Source of the DNA: Treponema sp. UBA1798
Lineage (GTDB): Bacteria > Spirochaetota > Spirochaetia > Treponematales > Treponemataceae
Length of the DNA: 16,824 bases
Direction of reading: 5' to 3'
NCBI GenBank assembly: GCA_002319875.1
Contig: DCFS01000291.1
Coordinates: 1 to 16,824, forward strand
Shown in pieces: positions 1-7,574 of this stretch. Position numbers and translations under genes: made by a program. Every line of letters starts with the position of its first letter. Position 1 is the stretch's first letter. The notes below the pieces were generated by a model. That model saw only the letters and a list, made by a program, of their open reading frames with translations. It was not told the origin of the DNA and searched no databases.

Positions 1-606
1 GACAGCGTGTATTTTCATTCGTATCCGTATACATCCGAAGAAGCACAGAAAAAAGTAGAAACGCTTGCCGGAATTATTGCAAATTACGGAATCGCAGCAC
101 ACCTTACTATTATTCCGTTTACCGATGTGCAGATGCGTATCAAAGAACGCGCACCAGTTGCATGGACAACGCTGATGCTGCGTATCTGTATGATGAAAAC
201 TGCAAATCTGATAGCACAGCGAACCGGCGCTCAATGCATAATTACGGGAGAAAGTCTGGGACAGGTTGCAAGCCAGACGATAGAAAACATGACGGTTACT
301 GAGTCATTTGCAGCATTACCACTTCTGCGTCCGCTGGCAGGCATGGACAAAGAGGAAATTGTAGATACTGCAAATTTTATAGGAACATTCGAAACATCGA
401 TACTGCCCTATGAAGACTGCTGCGTACTCTTTTCGCCGAGGCATCCGGTGCTCCGGGCAACGATAAATGAAGCAAAAGAAATATACACAAAACTTGAAAT
501 AGATGATCTTATTGCACAGTCGTTTGAAAAACGTGAAGTAAAACGCTATGCCGCACGGGACTATGTTGCTTCACACTTTGCAGCAGCCAGTTCAACGGAA
601 ACCTGA
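1..606 (+). CDS. thiI: ThiI, tRNA 4-thiouridine / thiazole sulfurtransferase (3' part, truncated by window edge)
   Basis: This is the C-terminal part of ThiI, which adenylates U8 of tRNA and transfers sulfur to make 4-thiouridine; in many bacteria it also feeds sulfur to thiamine thiazole synthesis. The frame is open from base 1. The first possible start, a GTG at 7, is an internal valine, so the N-terminal domains and the PP-loop lie outside the window. Family hallmarks seen are FHSYPYTSEEAQKKV near the edge, TGESLGQVASQT (about residues 80-91 of the visible part), the LRPLAGMDKEEIV block, and the YEDCCVLFSPRHP segment typical of ThiI proteins without a rhodanese domain. The protein ends about 75 residues after that segment, so no C-terminal rhodanese domain is present and the terminal sulfur carrier must be another protein or the local Cys pair (inference). 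It converges on the GT28 gene, with 39 bp between the stops. Confidence 0.93.
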   Translation, partial: DSVYFHSYPYTSEEAQKKVETLAGIIANYGIAAHLTIIPFTDVQMRIKERAPVAWTTLMLRICMMKTANLIAQRTGAQCIITGESLGQVASQTIENMTVTESFAALPLLRPLAGMDKEEIVDTANFIGTFETSILPYEDCCVLFSPRHPVLRATINEAKEIYTKLEIDDLIAQSFEKREVKRYAARDYVASHFAAASSTET

Positions 607-627
607 TACGGTACTATATTCAGGTTT
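599..627. terminator. Possible stem-loop between convergent thiI and GT28 genes
   Basis: An 8-bp perfect stem (AAACCTGA at 599-606 against TCAGGTTT at 620-627) with a 13-nt loop overlaps the thiI stop codon. It lies between two convergent genes, where a shared terminator is expected. No strong T-run follows on either strand, so calling it a terminator is weakly supported. Confidence 0.25.
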
Positions 628-645
628 GTTCGGGAACATATAAGC

Positions 646-1788
646 TCAGTCAGGCCATTTGTTTTCCATAAGCAGATCCGCTACTTTTACCGCATCGGTA
701 TCGATATCCAGACGGGAAAAGCTTTCCTGCATTCTCTCATTAATACCGGAGTCGCCCAATATTTCATCGATTTTCCAGTAAATATTTTTCGGCTTCTGTA
801 TAAACCAGCCTACATTATTCTTAACTGCATACCGGACGTTTTCAAGTTCCTGATTATGGATATATTTGCAGATTATAACAGGTTTTCTGTTCACAAGTAC
901 TTCCATCAGTGTCGCGGGACCTGCTTTTATAACAGCACAATCACACAATTTTACCAGTTCATCCATAAAATCGACATAGCCGAAAACATGCAAATCAAGT
1001 TTGGGATAAGTAAAATGAAGGACTTCCAGCATGCGCTGCTTTGCTTTATCCCGGCCACAGACAACAGCAATCGCAAACTTTGCTTTGTGAAAAAGACACT
1101 GATTGATTATTTCCACCGCGCCGGGAAGTCCTTCGCCGCCACCGACAAGTAAAACTATCTTTCTGTTAATATCGAAACCATGCTTGATCCGCAGCGCATT
1201 TATATCGTCCGGTATTGCAGGAGTCCTGAATTTCGGATTCATCAGGAAAGGAATTACTTTAACCCGTCCGGGAGAAATACCGCAATCTTTTACAGCCATA
1301 TCCTTCATCATCTGGGAATAGACTAAAAAATGCTGATCACGGACAAAAAACCATGAATGAGGTCCGTTAAACGGATCGGTAACAATTTCGGTCGTATTTA
1401 CCGGCCAGGGTACGCGTCTCAACGCCTTTTTCAATGTGGGTGTAAGCGCGAAATGAAAAGAAACGATATCGGTCACATGATTCTGGAGAATCATTTTCCG
1501 CAGATAAAAGGGGATATAAATATTCAGAAAAAAAGTAACGATATGCTGGACAAACCGGGACTGGCCAAGATCATAGATAAGCGGAAATAAACCGGGAAAA
1601 TAGTTGAGGGCAAGGCCATAACCGTATTCAAAGATCCATTTTCCCGGTTTATTTTTTTTATCAAAACCATTGATCATATCAACAGAGACATCCTGATAAC
1701 GCTGCTCCATGGCCTGCTTAAGCACCTTTGCAGCAGCTATATGGCCTCCCCCGGTATTCAGATACAAAAACATGAATTTACGGTTCAT
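646..1788 (-). CDS. GT28 / MGD-synthase-type glycosyltransferase (processive diacylglycerol glycosyltransferase-like)
   Basis: A 380-residue cytoplasmic or membrane-associated glycosyltransferase of the monogalactosyldiacylglycerol synthase / UgtP type. The family transfers hexose from a UDP-sugar to diacylglycerol or a glycosyl-diacylglycerol. The N-terminal MGD-synthase domain carries NTGGGH (residues 11-16), the glycine-rich acceptor/nucleotide loop, and a TDPF motif (137-140). The C-terminal GT28 domain begins at the VGGGEG loop (215-220) and includes IKAGPATLMEVL (287-298), the usual nucleotide-sugar contact region. No signal peptide is seen. The ATG at 1788 lies 9 bp after the stop of the upstream barrel gene, with an AAGG ribosome site in that gap, so it is the last gene of the four-gene operon. 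Sugar donor and acceptor cannot be read from sequence. A lipid A or other glycolipid glycosyltransferase is possible, but the MGD-type fold is clear. Confidence 0.85.
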   Translation of the reverse strand: MNRKFMFLYLNTGGGHIAAAKVLKQAMEQRYQDVSVDMINGFDKKNKPGKWIFEYGYGLALNYFPGLFPLIYDLGQSRFVQHIVTFFLNIYIPFYLRKMILQNHVTDIVSFHFALTPTLKKALRRVPWPVNTTEIVTDPFNGPHSWFFVRDQHFLVYSQMMKDMAVKDCGISPGRVKVIPFLMNPKFRTPAIPDDINALRIKHGFDINRKIVLLVGGGEGLPGAVEIINQCLFHKAKFAIAVVCGRDKAKQRMLEVLHFTYPKLDLHVFGYVDFMDELVKLCDCAVIKAGPATLMEVLVNRKPVIICKYIHNQELENVRYAVKNNVGWFIQKPKNIYWKIDEILGDSGINERMQESFSRLDIDTDAVKVADLLMENKWPD

Positions 1789-1797
1789 AGCCTTACC

Positions 1798-3633
1798 TTA
1801 ATATGCGATTCTGACTGAAAAAGAAATATAATTGTTTACCGTCTCATGCAGATTATCTACCCATTTTTCGTAGGCTTTCGTATAGTCTCCATCACCGGTA
1901 GAGCCGCTGTACATTGCATCCTGGACTCCGTCATTGTGAATATATTCCCATACATAACCGAATTTAAGTGTCCATTGACCAAGCTTCATACGCGGCATCT
2001 GATACGCCAGATCAAGACCCATCTGATAAATAAGCATTACGTGATCCTGATTCAGAAGATTGAGATAATCCCATGCTGTGCTTACATGGTTGTCATCCCC
2101 GATGAATTTCTGCTGGGAAAATACACTCCCATCCGTTGAATAGATATCACCACCATCTGTTTCAATATAGGTATAACCGCTTGCAGCACTCTCCGACACG
2201 CTTCCATCATCATAATCGATATAAACATATCCATTTTTGTGAGAATAGTAATTTGTCAGGTAGACTTTTTCCGCTTCGCTGTCACTGAGAGACTCATACG
2301 CATTGGCATGACGAATAAAGGAGGTTGAAATGGTTGCGGTAAGTCGTTTTACCGGAGAAAAACGTGCCTTAAAATTGATTCTGTCGGAATTCGGCGGCAG
2401 CGAAGCCCCGATGCTGACACCATGATTCGTATAGTTCAAAAAGTTATAGGTAGTATCGGTAAAGGTTTTTCCATCATCGTCGTAACTCCAGTGCGCATAG
2501 GTATAAGGAGTTATAATAGTATAATCAAGTCCCAGCAGATCACAGGCAGAATCGGCTGGCGAATACTGTATTCCTGACTGTATACCTACACGGATTTTCG
2601 TATCGAAGTGAAGCTTCACCATTTTATCAAGGTCAAGATCATCTGCAAGGAAATTGGTTGACCACTTCAGACAGGTTATCGGGCTATATTCGATCAGAAG
2701 CCCCATCTGGCTGTTATCAGTAGAATCGCCCATTCCCTGCACCGCCATATACGGAGCAGGTACCATGTATGCAATATCAAACCGATTGCCGAATATTGTA
2801 GATTCATAATATGAAACCGTCAGTGTTTTTGTTACGTCAAACCTGATTGAATGAAATGCAAAATATTTGTCAACCTCCGATTCTGAATCAAGATCAGAGC
2901 CATTGTTAAGAGATGCACCTATTGAAGAAATCAGCTGGGTATAACTCCATCTTCCGCCGTCATAGGCGAGAGTCAGATTGGGCGAGTGAAACGATGTATC
3001 GCTTAAGGCCAGATCGGTACCGAGGAACGGGCCGTAGCCGCTTCTGTTTATACCTGCCTGTACATATACTTTGTCCGTTCCTACTGCCACATTCGTATTC
3101 ATATCAATGTTAACATCGAACGGTCCTATGGACATCGGATCGCTGACTGTATCATATAAAGAGTTGGTATATATGGGCAGGACTTCGGAATCCGAAACAT
3201 TAGTTGAATATAATCCCAGACTGTATCCGACAGAAACGAGATCTCCCAGCTGAATGTCACCGACAGCAAACGGACCACCGGAGTACTGGTTTGTATAAGA
3301 GCGCTCATTTGTATCGCGGTTGCTTTCGCGTTTTTTTGTATAGTTCCCTTCAAGGACAAGCGTAAACGGCTTCCCGGTCACCTGCTCGTAGTATTCCTGT
3401 GCAATCTCCACATCACGGTCGCGGCCGTGTTCGATCACCTGGGACAGGATACTCTTTATAACAGCCAGCGGATACGGACGCAGCTGGGGCAGATGGTCAA
3501 CATATCCTTTCAGTTCCCAGCTTTCCGCATAGGTATAAAAATCGTTTTGAGGGTCAGTACTTATCTGTGCATACAGGGATGCACCGCACAGCAGTAAAAA
3601 AAGTATAATTATGAACAAATGATTTTTTTTCAT
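1798..3633 (-). CDS. Putative outer-membrane beta-barrel protein (Wzi/capsule-assembly-like)
   Basis: The predicted product is 611 residues with an N-terminal signal peptide (MKKNHLFIIILFLLLCGASLYA, cleavage probably before QIS). I chose the ATG at 3633 because a GGAAGAAG ribosome site lies 4 nt upstream and the signal peptide starts there; the frame extends 21 codons further but would bury the signal. After a short helical N-terminal part (YVDHLPQLRPYPLAVIKSIL), the rest is rich in alternating aromatic/polar stretches, Gly, Asn, Asp and Tyr, as in a large beta-barrel. It ends with an amphipathic strand finishing in an aromatic residue (ISFSVRIAY), as expected for a BAM-recognised barrel. Architecture and neighbours suggest the Wzi-like family of treponemal outer-membrane proteins (inference). 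Substrate and exact family are unknown. A lipoprotein is less likely because the Cys in the signal is preceded by Leu. Confidence 0.62.
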   Translation of the reverse strand: MKKNHLFIIILFLLLCGASLYAQISTDPQNDFYTYAESWELKGYVDHLPQLRPYPLAVIKSILSQVIEHGRDRDVEIAQEYYEQVTGKPFTLVLEGNYTKKRESNRDTNERSYTNQYSGGPFAVGDIQLGDLVSVGYSLGLYSTNVSDSEVLPIYTNSLYDTVSDPMSIGPFDVNIDMNTNVAVGTDKVYVQAGINRSGYGPFLGTDLALSDTSFHSPNLTLAYDGGRWSYTQLISSIGASLNNGSDLDSESEVDKYFAFHSIRFDVTKTLTVSYYESTIFGNRFDIAYMVPAPYMAVQGMGDSTDNSQMGLLIEYSPITCLKWSTNFLADDLDLDKMVKLHFDTKIRVGIQSGIQYSPADSACDLLGLDYTIITPYTYAHWSYDDDGKTFTDTTYNFLNYTNHGVSIGASLPPNSDRINFKARFSPVKRLTATISTSFIRHANAYESLSDSEAEKVYLTNYYSHKNGYVYIDYDDGSVSESAASGYTYIETDGGDIYSTDGSVFSQQKFIGDDNHVSTAWDYLNLLNQDHVMLIYQMGLDLAYQMPRMKLGQWTLKFGYVWEYIHNDGVQDAMYSGSTGDGDYTKAYEKWVDNLHETVNNYISFSVRIAY

Positions 3634-3637
3634 GTAG

Positions 3638-3645
3638 CTTCTTCC
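3638..3645 (-). promoter_or_regulatory. Ribosome binding site fixing the start of the 611-residue barrel gene
   Basis: GGAAGAAG on the minus strand lies 4 nt before the ATG at 3633. It sits in the 23-bp gap after the preceding barrel gene's stop and supports this start over the upstream in-frame one. Confidence 0.6.
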
Positions 3646-3656
3646 ATCCTGATTTA

Positions 3657-5342
3657 TTACATTTTCGTCAGCAGACAGCAGACAGCAAACGCACATTCAA
3701 TTCCCCAGTCCGTATTACCTGTCTCGTGTTCACCGTTCGAATTCGTATTATTGAATATTATAACATATGCCGGCTGGAGTGTAAAAGACAGCCAGTCATT
3801 TGCATACCACGTACCCCTGACCGACAAACGGTTCGTATATTTCGGCGTACCGGTAGGAGTCGTCGCATAAATATTATTGCCGTTTGCCTCTGTCGGATAC
3901 GGCCATGCAGCAGACCAGCTGCCGGCATCATTACCATCTCCGTCCGTACTGCTCCATGTTCCGAAAATGGACTTTTCAGCATATTCCCCCTGAGCCATAA
4001 AAAGATACGTTGCATTGACGGCCCATCTACCCGGTTTTTCGTATCCGAGCGTAAGTTGCCCCGCGATTGTATCCGGACCGAACGGAGAACCTACCCATTC
4101 ATAAAATATTGCATTATCACCGACATTATCGGTATAGGTACGCATAAATGACCATTCGGGACTCTGTTTTATATACAGATACGGCTGAGCATAATAACCT
4201 TCCAGACAGAAATGCACATAACCGTCTTCTGAAGGGACAAACGACTCTATACCAAGCTGTCCGCCCATTGCGTTTGGTGTCAGACTGTCACCGTAATTTT
4301 CGGTTTCATATGGTGTCTGAAACTGGTCCTGTGCAAAAAGCCCGTATAGACGGAAATACCGTGACGGCGTCCAGTCTACCTTAAAACACATGTATTCACC
4401 GTCACCGGAATCGTCACTACCGTAATCGCGCCATGGCGCCATCCCGTGATAAATCGTAAAGGGATTCAGATAACGGAGTTCCATCGATGCCTTAGTGAGC
4501 GTCGCTTCCATCACGGAAAAGGTCAGCTTTTTCCTGAAAAAACGGAAATCAAGGCGGTGCATATACATATACTTATCAACATTCAGCTGGGTTGCGGTAA
4601 AAACGTATTTCAGATTGGGAGAATACAATGAAAACTGCCCATAGGATGCCCCCGTCATGTAGTCGGAAACAATGATACTTCCCGTTGCAGTCCGTCCGAC
4701 AGACTGAGCCCCCATGCCGAGCTGAAAACTCGCGCCACTTGTATCTGAAAACTGATAACCGGTAGAAAAATAGGCTGCCGACGGAAAGTTCACGTCAAGC
4801 TGCTGTGTATCAAGCGGCAGATTGAAATAATCATCATCATGGAGCATTTCTCCTTTATTCTGGCCAAGATGAAGGTCACATCCAAGCGTAAGCCAGTTAC
4901 CCGCACTCAAAGCCGCAGGAACAGACAGAAAGGCTTTGCGCTCATAGCGGTCATATACCCAGTCTATATCATCATTTGTCTTGTAATATGATTCAGGATT
5001 AAATGACGGTTCTATGCCGAGTGAAAGTATACCCGAATCGAAAGACCAGTTTTGCTCCCTGAAATAGTCACGTATACGGCTCCATTGATTTTTCCCCGCA
5101 GGACTCAGTTTTTCATAATCAATTTCGTCGAAATATGTCTGAAGCTCCGCAATTGTCAGCGGCGCACAGTCTGCAAAATTCCTGATTCCGTTTTCCAGCG
5201 AAACAGCAGTAAGAGCATCATAAACCCAATGACCGGACGGTACGAGCTCCTGTTTTCCGCGGGGGGCGGCAACAGCAGAACCCAGACAGCAGAACATAAC
5301 AAATACCATTGCTGCCGTATGTCTTCCCGTTCTTTTCTCCAT
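3657..5342 (-). CDS. Putative outer-membrane beta-barrel protein, Wzi/capsule-assembly-like (second copy)
   Basis: The product is 561 residues with a Sec signal peptide (MEKRTGRHTAAMVFVMFCCLGSAVAA, cleavage around AVA-AP). The mature N-terminus (LVPSGHWVYDALTAVSLENGIRNF, then PLTIAELQTYFDEIDYEKLS) matches the pattern I associate with capsule-assembly Wzi-type proteins: a short helical W-Y-L motif region ahead of the barrel. The remainder is aromatic- and glycine-rich beta-strand sequence. The start is supported by AGGAG 5 nt before the ATG. It sits 41 bp after the GT4 gene and 23 bp before a second barrel gene. Its C-terminus (FAVCCLLTKM) is not the usual aromatic-terminated strand, unlike its neighbour. 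The role is inferred as surface presentation or export of a glycoconjugate made by the flanking glycosyltransferases; a porin-like role is equally possible. Confidence 0.62.
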   Translation of the reverse strand: MEKRTGRHTAAMVFVMFCCLGSAVAAPRGKQELVPSGHWVYDALTAVSLENGIRNFADCAPLTIAELQTYFDEIDYEKLSPAGKNQWSRIRDYFREQNWSFDSGILSLGIEPSFNPESYYKTNDDIDWVYDRYERKAFLSVPAALSAGNWLTLGCDLHLGQNKGEMLHDDDYFNLPLDTQQLDVNFPSAAYFSTGYQFSDTSGASFQLGMGAQSVGRTATGSIIVSDYMTGASYGQFSLYSPNLKYVFTATQLNVDKYMYMHRLDFRFFRKKLTFSVMEATLTKASMELRYLNPFTIYHGMAPWRDYGSDDSGDGEYMCFKVDWTPSRYFRLYGLFAQDQFQTPYETENYGDSLTPNAMGGQLGIESFVPSEDGYVHFCLEGYYAQPYLYIKQSPEWSFMRTYTDNVGDNAIFYEWVGSPFGPDTIAGQLTLGYEKPGRWAVNATYLFMAQGEYAEKSIFGTWSSTDGDGNDAGSWSAAWPYPTEANGNNIYATTPTGTPKYTNRLSVRGTWYANDWLSFTLQPAYVIIFNNTNSNGEHETGNTDWGIECAFAVCCLLTKM

Positions 5343-5383
5343 ATGAACTCCTGTATACTTGTGTACTAAAACGATCCGGTTCG

Positions 5384-6616
5384 TTACTCAGAAACTTTTA
5401 CGGAATTAACCGCTTTCTGTAATTCCTCATCAGTCACAGGCTGCGGATAATGGGCAAGTACGGTCTTATAAAATTCAACACTGCGGAGGCCATGTGTCCT
5501 CATTGAAAAATTCTTTGAAATTTCATAGCTGCGCGAGCCGAATACCCTCTGTCTTTCAGGATTATCAATCAGTTCAAGGAGTTTCAGTTCCATTTCCTCA
5601 TCCGTGTCAGCCATGTAACCGTTCTGCCCGTTATAAACAGTATCAAAAAAACTTTCATCTTTTCTGCAAACTACAGGAAGACGGGAAAGAAGCGCCTCAA
5701 GTACAGTCATAGAATGCATTTCCGACAGGGAAGCCGTAACGAATATATTTGCAATACCGTAATACATGCACAGGTTTTCCCAGTTCACGAAACCTGTAAA
5801 AATGATTTTGTCTTCCAGCCCCTCTTTCCTCGTTTTCTTTTCGAGCGAGTATATGGCCCCGCCACTTCCTGTAAACATCATTTTTACATCAGGTCTCTGC
5901 CTGATGATGCGGACACAGATATCAAACAATTCCTCAACACGTTTTTCCTCTACAACCCTGCCGACAAAAAGCAGCAGCTGATCCGTATCACGGATGCCCC
6001 AGCTTTTACGTATATTGGCTTTATCCTCTCCCGTACAGGTACGGGCCAGGAAAGCCTGAGTATCCACGGCATTCGGAATGACGGCAGAGGGAATGCCCGG
6101 CAGCATGAACGGTTCCTTGAAATAGTCACGCGCCTTATCCGACACATTGATGAACGCATAAAATTTTTTATAAATACGCCATACGATTTTCCGGATAAGC
6201 CGTAGTGGTATCAGCTTCCCGAAAGGAATATAGAATTTATAGAAATCTTCCCACATGGTATGCGTCGTAGCTATCACCGGAATATGAAGCGCCTTACCGG
6301 CTTCCTTCGCCGCATGGGCTATGTAAAATTCGGTATGCGAATGAATTATTTCTATATTATTTTTTTTGAGAAACTCAATGATCCTTTTTTTGTGCGGGAA
6401 TCCGATATACTGGTCATCACCGATCGGCGACGGAATGGAATATACCCTCAAAACATCGGGATCTGGATCTTCTTCTTTTTCAGCATCACGGGAACCGACC
6501 GTAACGATAACAACATGATGTCCCATTTCCGTAAGTATTTTCCGGAGCTGAACAACAACAGTAACAATGCCACTTTTTGTAGGTAAATATGAATCCGAAA
6601 ATAAAGCAATATTCAT
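5384..6616 (-). CDS. GT4-family glycosyltransferase, glycosyl-diacylglycerol synthase-like
   Basis: The product is 410 residues, a GT-B retaining glycosyltransferase. The N-terminal domain begins MNIALFSDSYLPTKSGI and carries HSHTEF (92-97) and THTMWEDF (118-125). Those two motifs resemble the alpha-monoglucosyl-/galactosyl-diacylglycerol synthases of Gram-positive bacteria and mollicutes. The C-terminal domain has the donor-binding FVGRVVEEKR stretch (217-226) and a canonical E-x7-E pair (E299, E307) in the SLSEMHSMTVLEAL segment. There is no signal peptide or membrane helix; binding to the inner leaflet through basic/aromatic patches (IRKIVWRIYKKFY, 141-153) is plausible. It is the first gene of the minus-strand operon. 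It has no recognisable Shine-Dalgarno, and a promoter candidate lies only 10 nt before the ATG. A GT4 mannosyl- or glucosyltransferase with another acceptor cannot be excluded. Confidence 0.85.
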   Translation of the reverse strand: MNIALFSDSYLPTKSGIVTVVVQLRKILTEMGHHVVIVTVGSRDAEKEEDPDPDVLRVYSIPSPIGDDQYIGFPHKKRIIEFLKKNNIEIIHSHTEFYIAHAAKEAGKALHIPVIATTHTMWEDFYKFYIPFGKLIPLRLIRKIVWRIYKKFYAFINVSDKARDYFKEPFMLPGIPSAVIPNAVDTQAFLARTCTGEDKANIRKSWGIRDTDQLLLFVGRVVEEKRVEELFDICVRIIRQRPDVKMMFTGSGGAIYSLEKKTRKEGLEDKIIFTGFVNWENLCMYYGIANIFVTASLSEMHSMTVLEALLSRLPVVCRKDESFFDTVYNGQNGYMADTDEEMELKLLELIDNPERQRVFGSRSYEISKNFSMRTHGLRSVEFYKTVLAHYPQPVTDEELQKAVNSVKVSE

Positions 6617-6626
6617 GATTTTTTTT

Positions 6627-6655
6627 ACTATACAGTATTGTCTTACTTACCGCAA
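6627..6655 (-). promoter_or_regulatory. Candidate sigma-70-type promoter of the envelope operon
   Basis: On the minus strand a TTGCGG -35 candidate (6655-6650) and a TATAGT -10 (6632-6627, five of six consensus bases) are separated by exactly 17 bp. The predicted transcript start falls near 6620, about 4 nt before the ATG at 6616, leaving no room for a ribosome site. Confidence 0.5.
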
Positions 6656-6691
6656 GCTGAAGACCGGGGAAGCAGTATTTTCAAGTAAGTC

Positions 6692-6721
6692 TTGCATTTT
6701 CCGCAGGGAATGTGTTATCGT
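6692..6721 (+). promoter_or_regulatory. Candidate promoter of the udg-priA unit
   Basis: A possible TTGCAT -35 (6692-6697) and an extended -10 TGT-TATCGT (TATCGT at 6716-6721, four of six plus the upstream TG) are separated by 18 bp. The expected transcript start is near 6728, about 5 nt before the ATG at 6733. The match is weaker than that of the divergent promoter. Confidence 0.3.
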
Positions 6722-6732
6722 AAGTCCGTATA

Positions 6733-7494
6733 ATGACAACAAAGGAAAAAGAACTTCTGTACGATCTTCTCAAAACCGCCTCGGATTCCATATACGGCTA
6801 TCCGTCCCCGTCTTTTTCTGCCGGGAAACCTTTATTCCGTGACGATGCAGCAGGCATACCGGATACCGGAGAAAAAGTACTGACAGAAACGGAAAATGGA
6901 CGTATTACGATCGCTGATATTTCAGTAAAAATTTCAGAGTGCAGGCGGTGCCAGCTGTGCAAAACGCGTACACATGTTGTTCCGGGTGAAGGGATTATGC
7001 ATCCCGCCGTTCTCGTAATCGGTGAAGGCCCCGGCGCAGAAGAGGATGCAACAGGACATCCTTTCGTCGGTCCGGCAGGACAGCTTCTCGATAAAATGCT
7101 GGCTGCGATCTCGCTGGACCGGCATACAAACTGTTTTATTGCCAATATAGTAAAATGCCGGCCGCCGGGAAACAGAACGCCCGAACCGGCAGAAGCGGAA
7201 GCCTGCCGTTCTTTCCTTGAAGCCCAGATCCATGCACTTAATCCTGCGATGATTCTTGCACTGGGACGTACCGCTGCACAGAATCTCCTGCATACGGCAA
7301 CAGGAATAACGCAATTGCGCAGCCGGTTTCATACGTACGGAAACATACCGCTGCTTGTTACCTATCATCCGAGCGCACTGCTCCGTAATCCTGACTGGAA
7401 ACGTCCGGCATGGGAGGACCTCAAGCTTTTCCGGAGTAAGCTTGAACAGGTGGTACCTGAGTATGCGGCATACACGGATAAAATCAGCCGGTAA
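6733..7494 (+). CDS. Family 4 (Fe-S cluster) uracil-DNA glycosylase
   Basis: The product is 253 residues and removes uracil arising from cytosine deamination or misincorporation. The core shows the family 4 signature: four cysteines for a 4Fe-4S cluster (C70, C73, C142 in KCRPPGNR, C158), the active-site loop GEGPGAEEDATGHPFVG (97-113) and the second motif HPSALLR (212-218). It is longer than the roughly 200-residue archaeal/Thermus enzymes because of an N-terminal extension of about 65 residues (MTTKEKELLYDLLKTASDSIYGY onward) ahead of the first cluster cysteine. That extension reads as genuine coding sequence of unknown role, so the ATG at 6733 is kept even though no Shine-Dalgarno precedes it. 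It precedes priA by 80 bp on the same strand, suggesting a shared DNA-repair/restart transcript (inference). Confidence 0.93.
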   Translation: MTTKEKELLYDLLKTASDSIYGYPSPSFSAGKPLFRDDAAGIPDTGEKVLTETENGRITIADISVKISECRRCQLCKTRTHVVPGEGIMHPAVLVIGEGPGAEEDATGHPFVGPAGQLLDKMLAAISLDRHTNCFIANIVKCRPPGNRTPEPAEAEACRSFLEAQIHALNPAMILALGRTAAQNLLHTATGITQLRSRFHTYGNIPLLVTYHPSALLRNPDWKRPAWEDLKLFRSKLEQVVPEYAAYTDKISR

Positions 7495-7574
7495 ATGAGC
7501 CGTTTTCAAAAGTCTGTTACTTTCGGAAACACCTCAATAAAGATGCTTTTCGTCCGGTTACTATAGGATCGCAT

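Noticed and set aside
3634..3696. Upstream in-frame extension of the 611-residue barrel gene
   Set aside because: It would add 21 residues before a clear signal peptide and overlap the end of the previous gene; the ribosome site supports ATG at 3633.
6729..6734. Perfect TATAAT hexamer as the udg -10 box
   Set aside because: It overlaps the ATG at 6733, would start the transcript inside the coding region and has no -35 match 16-18 bp upstream.
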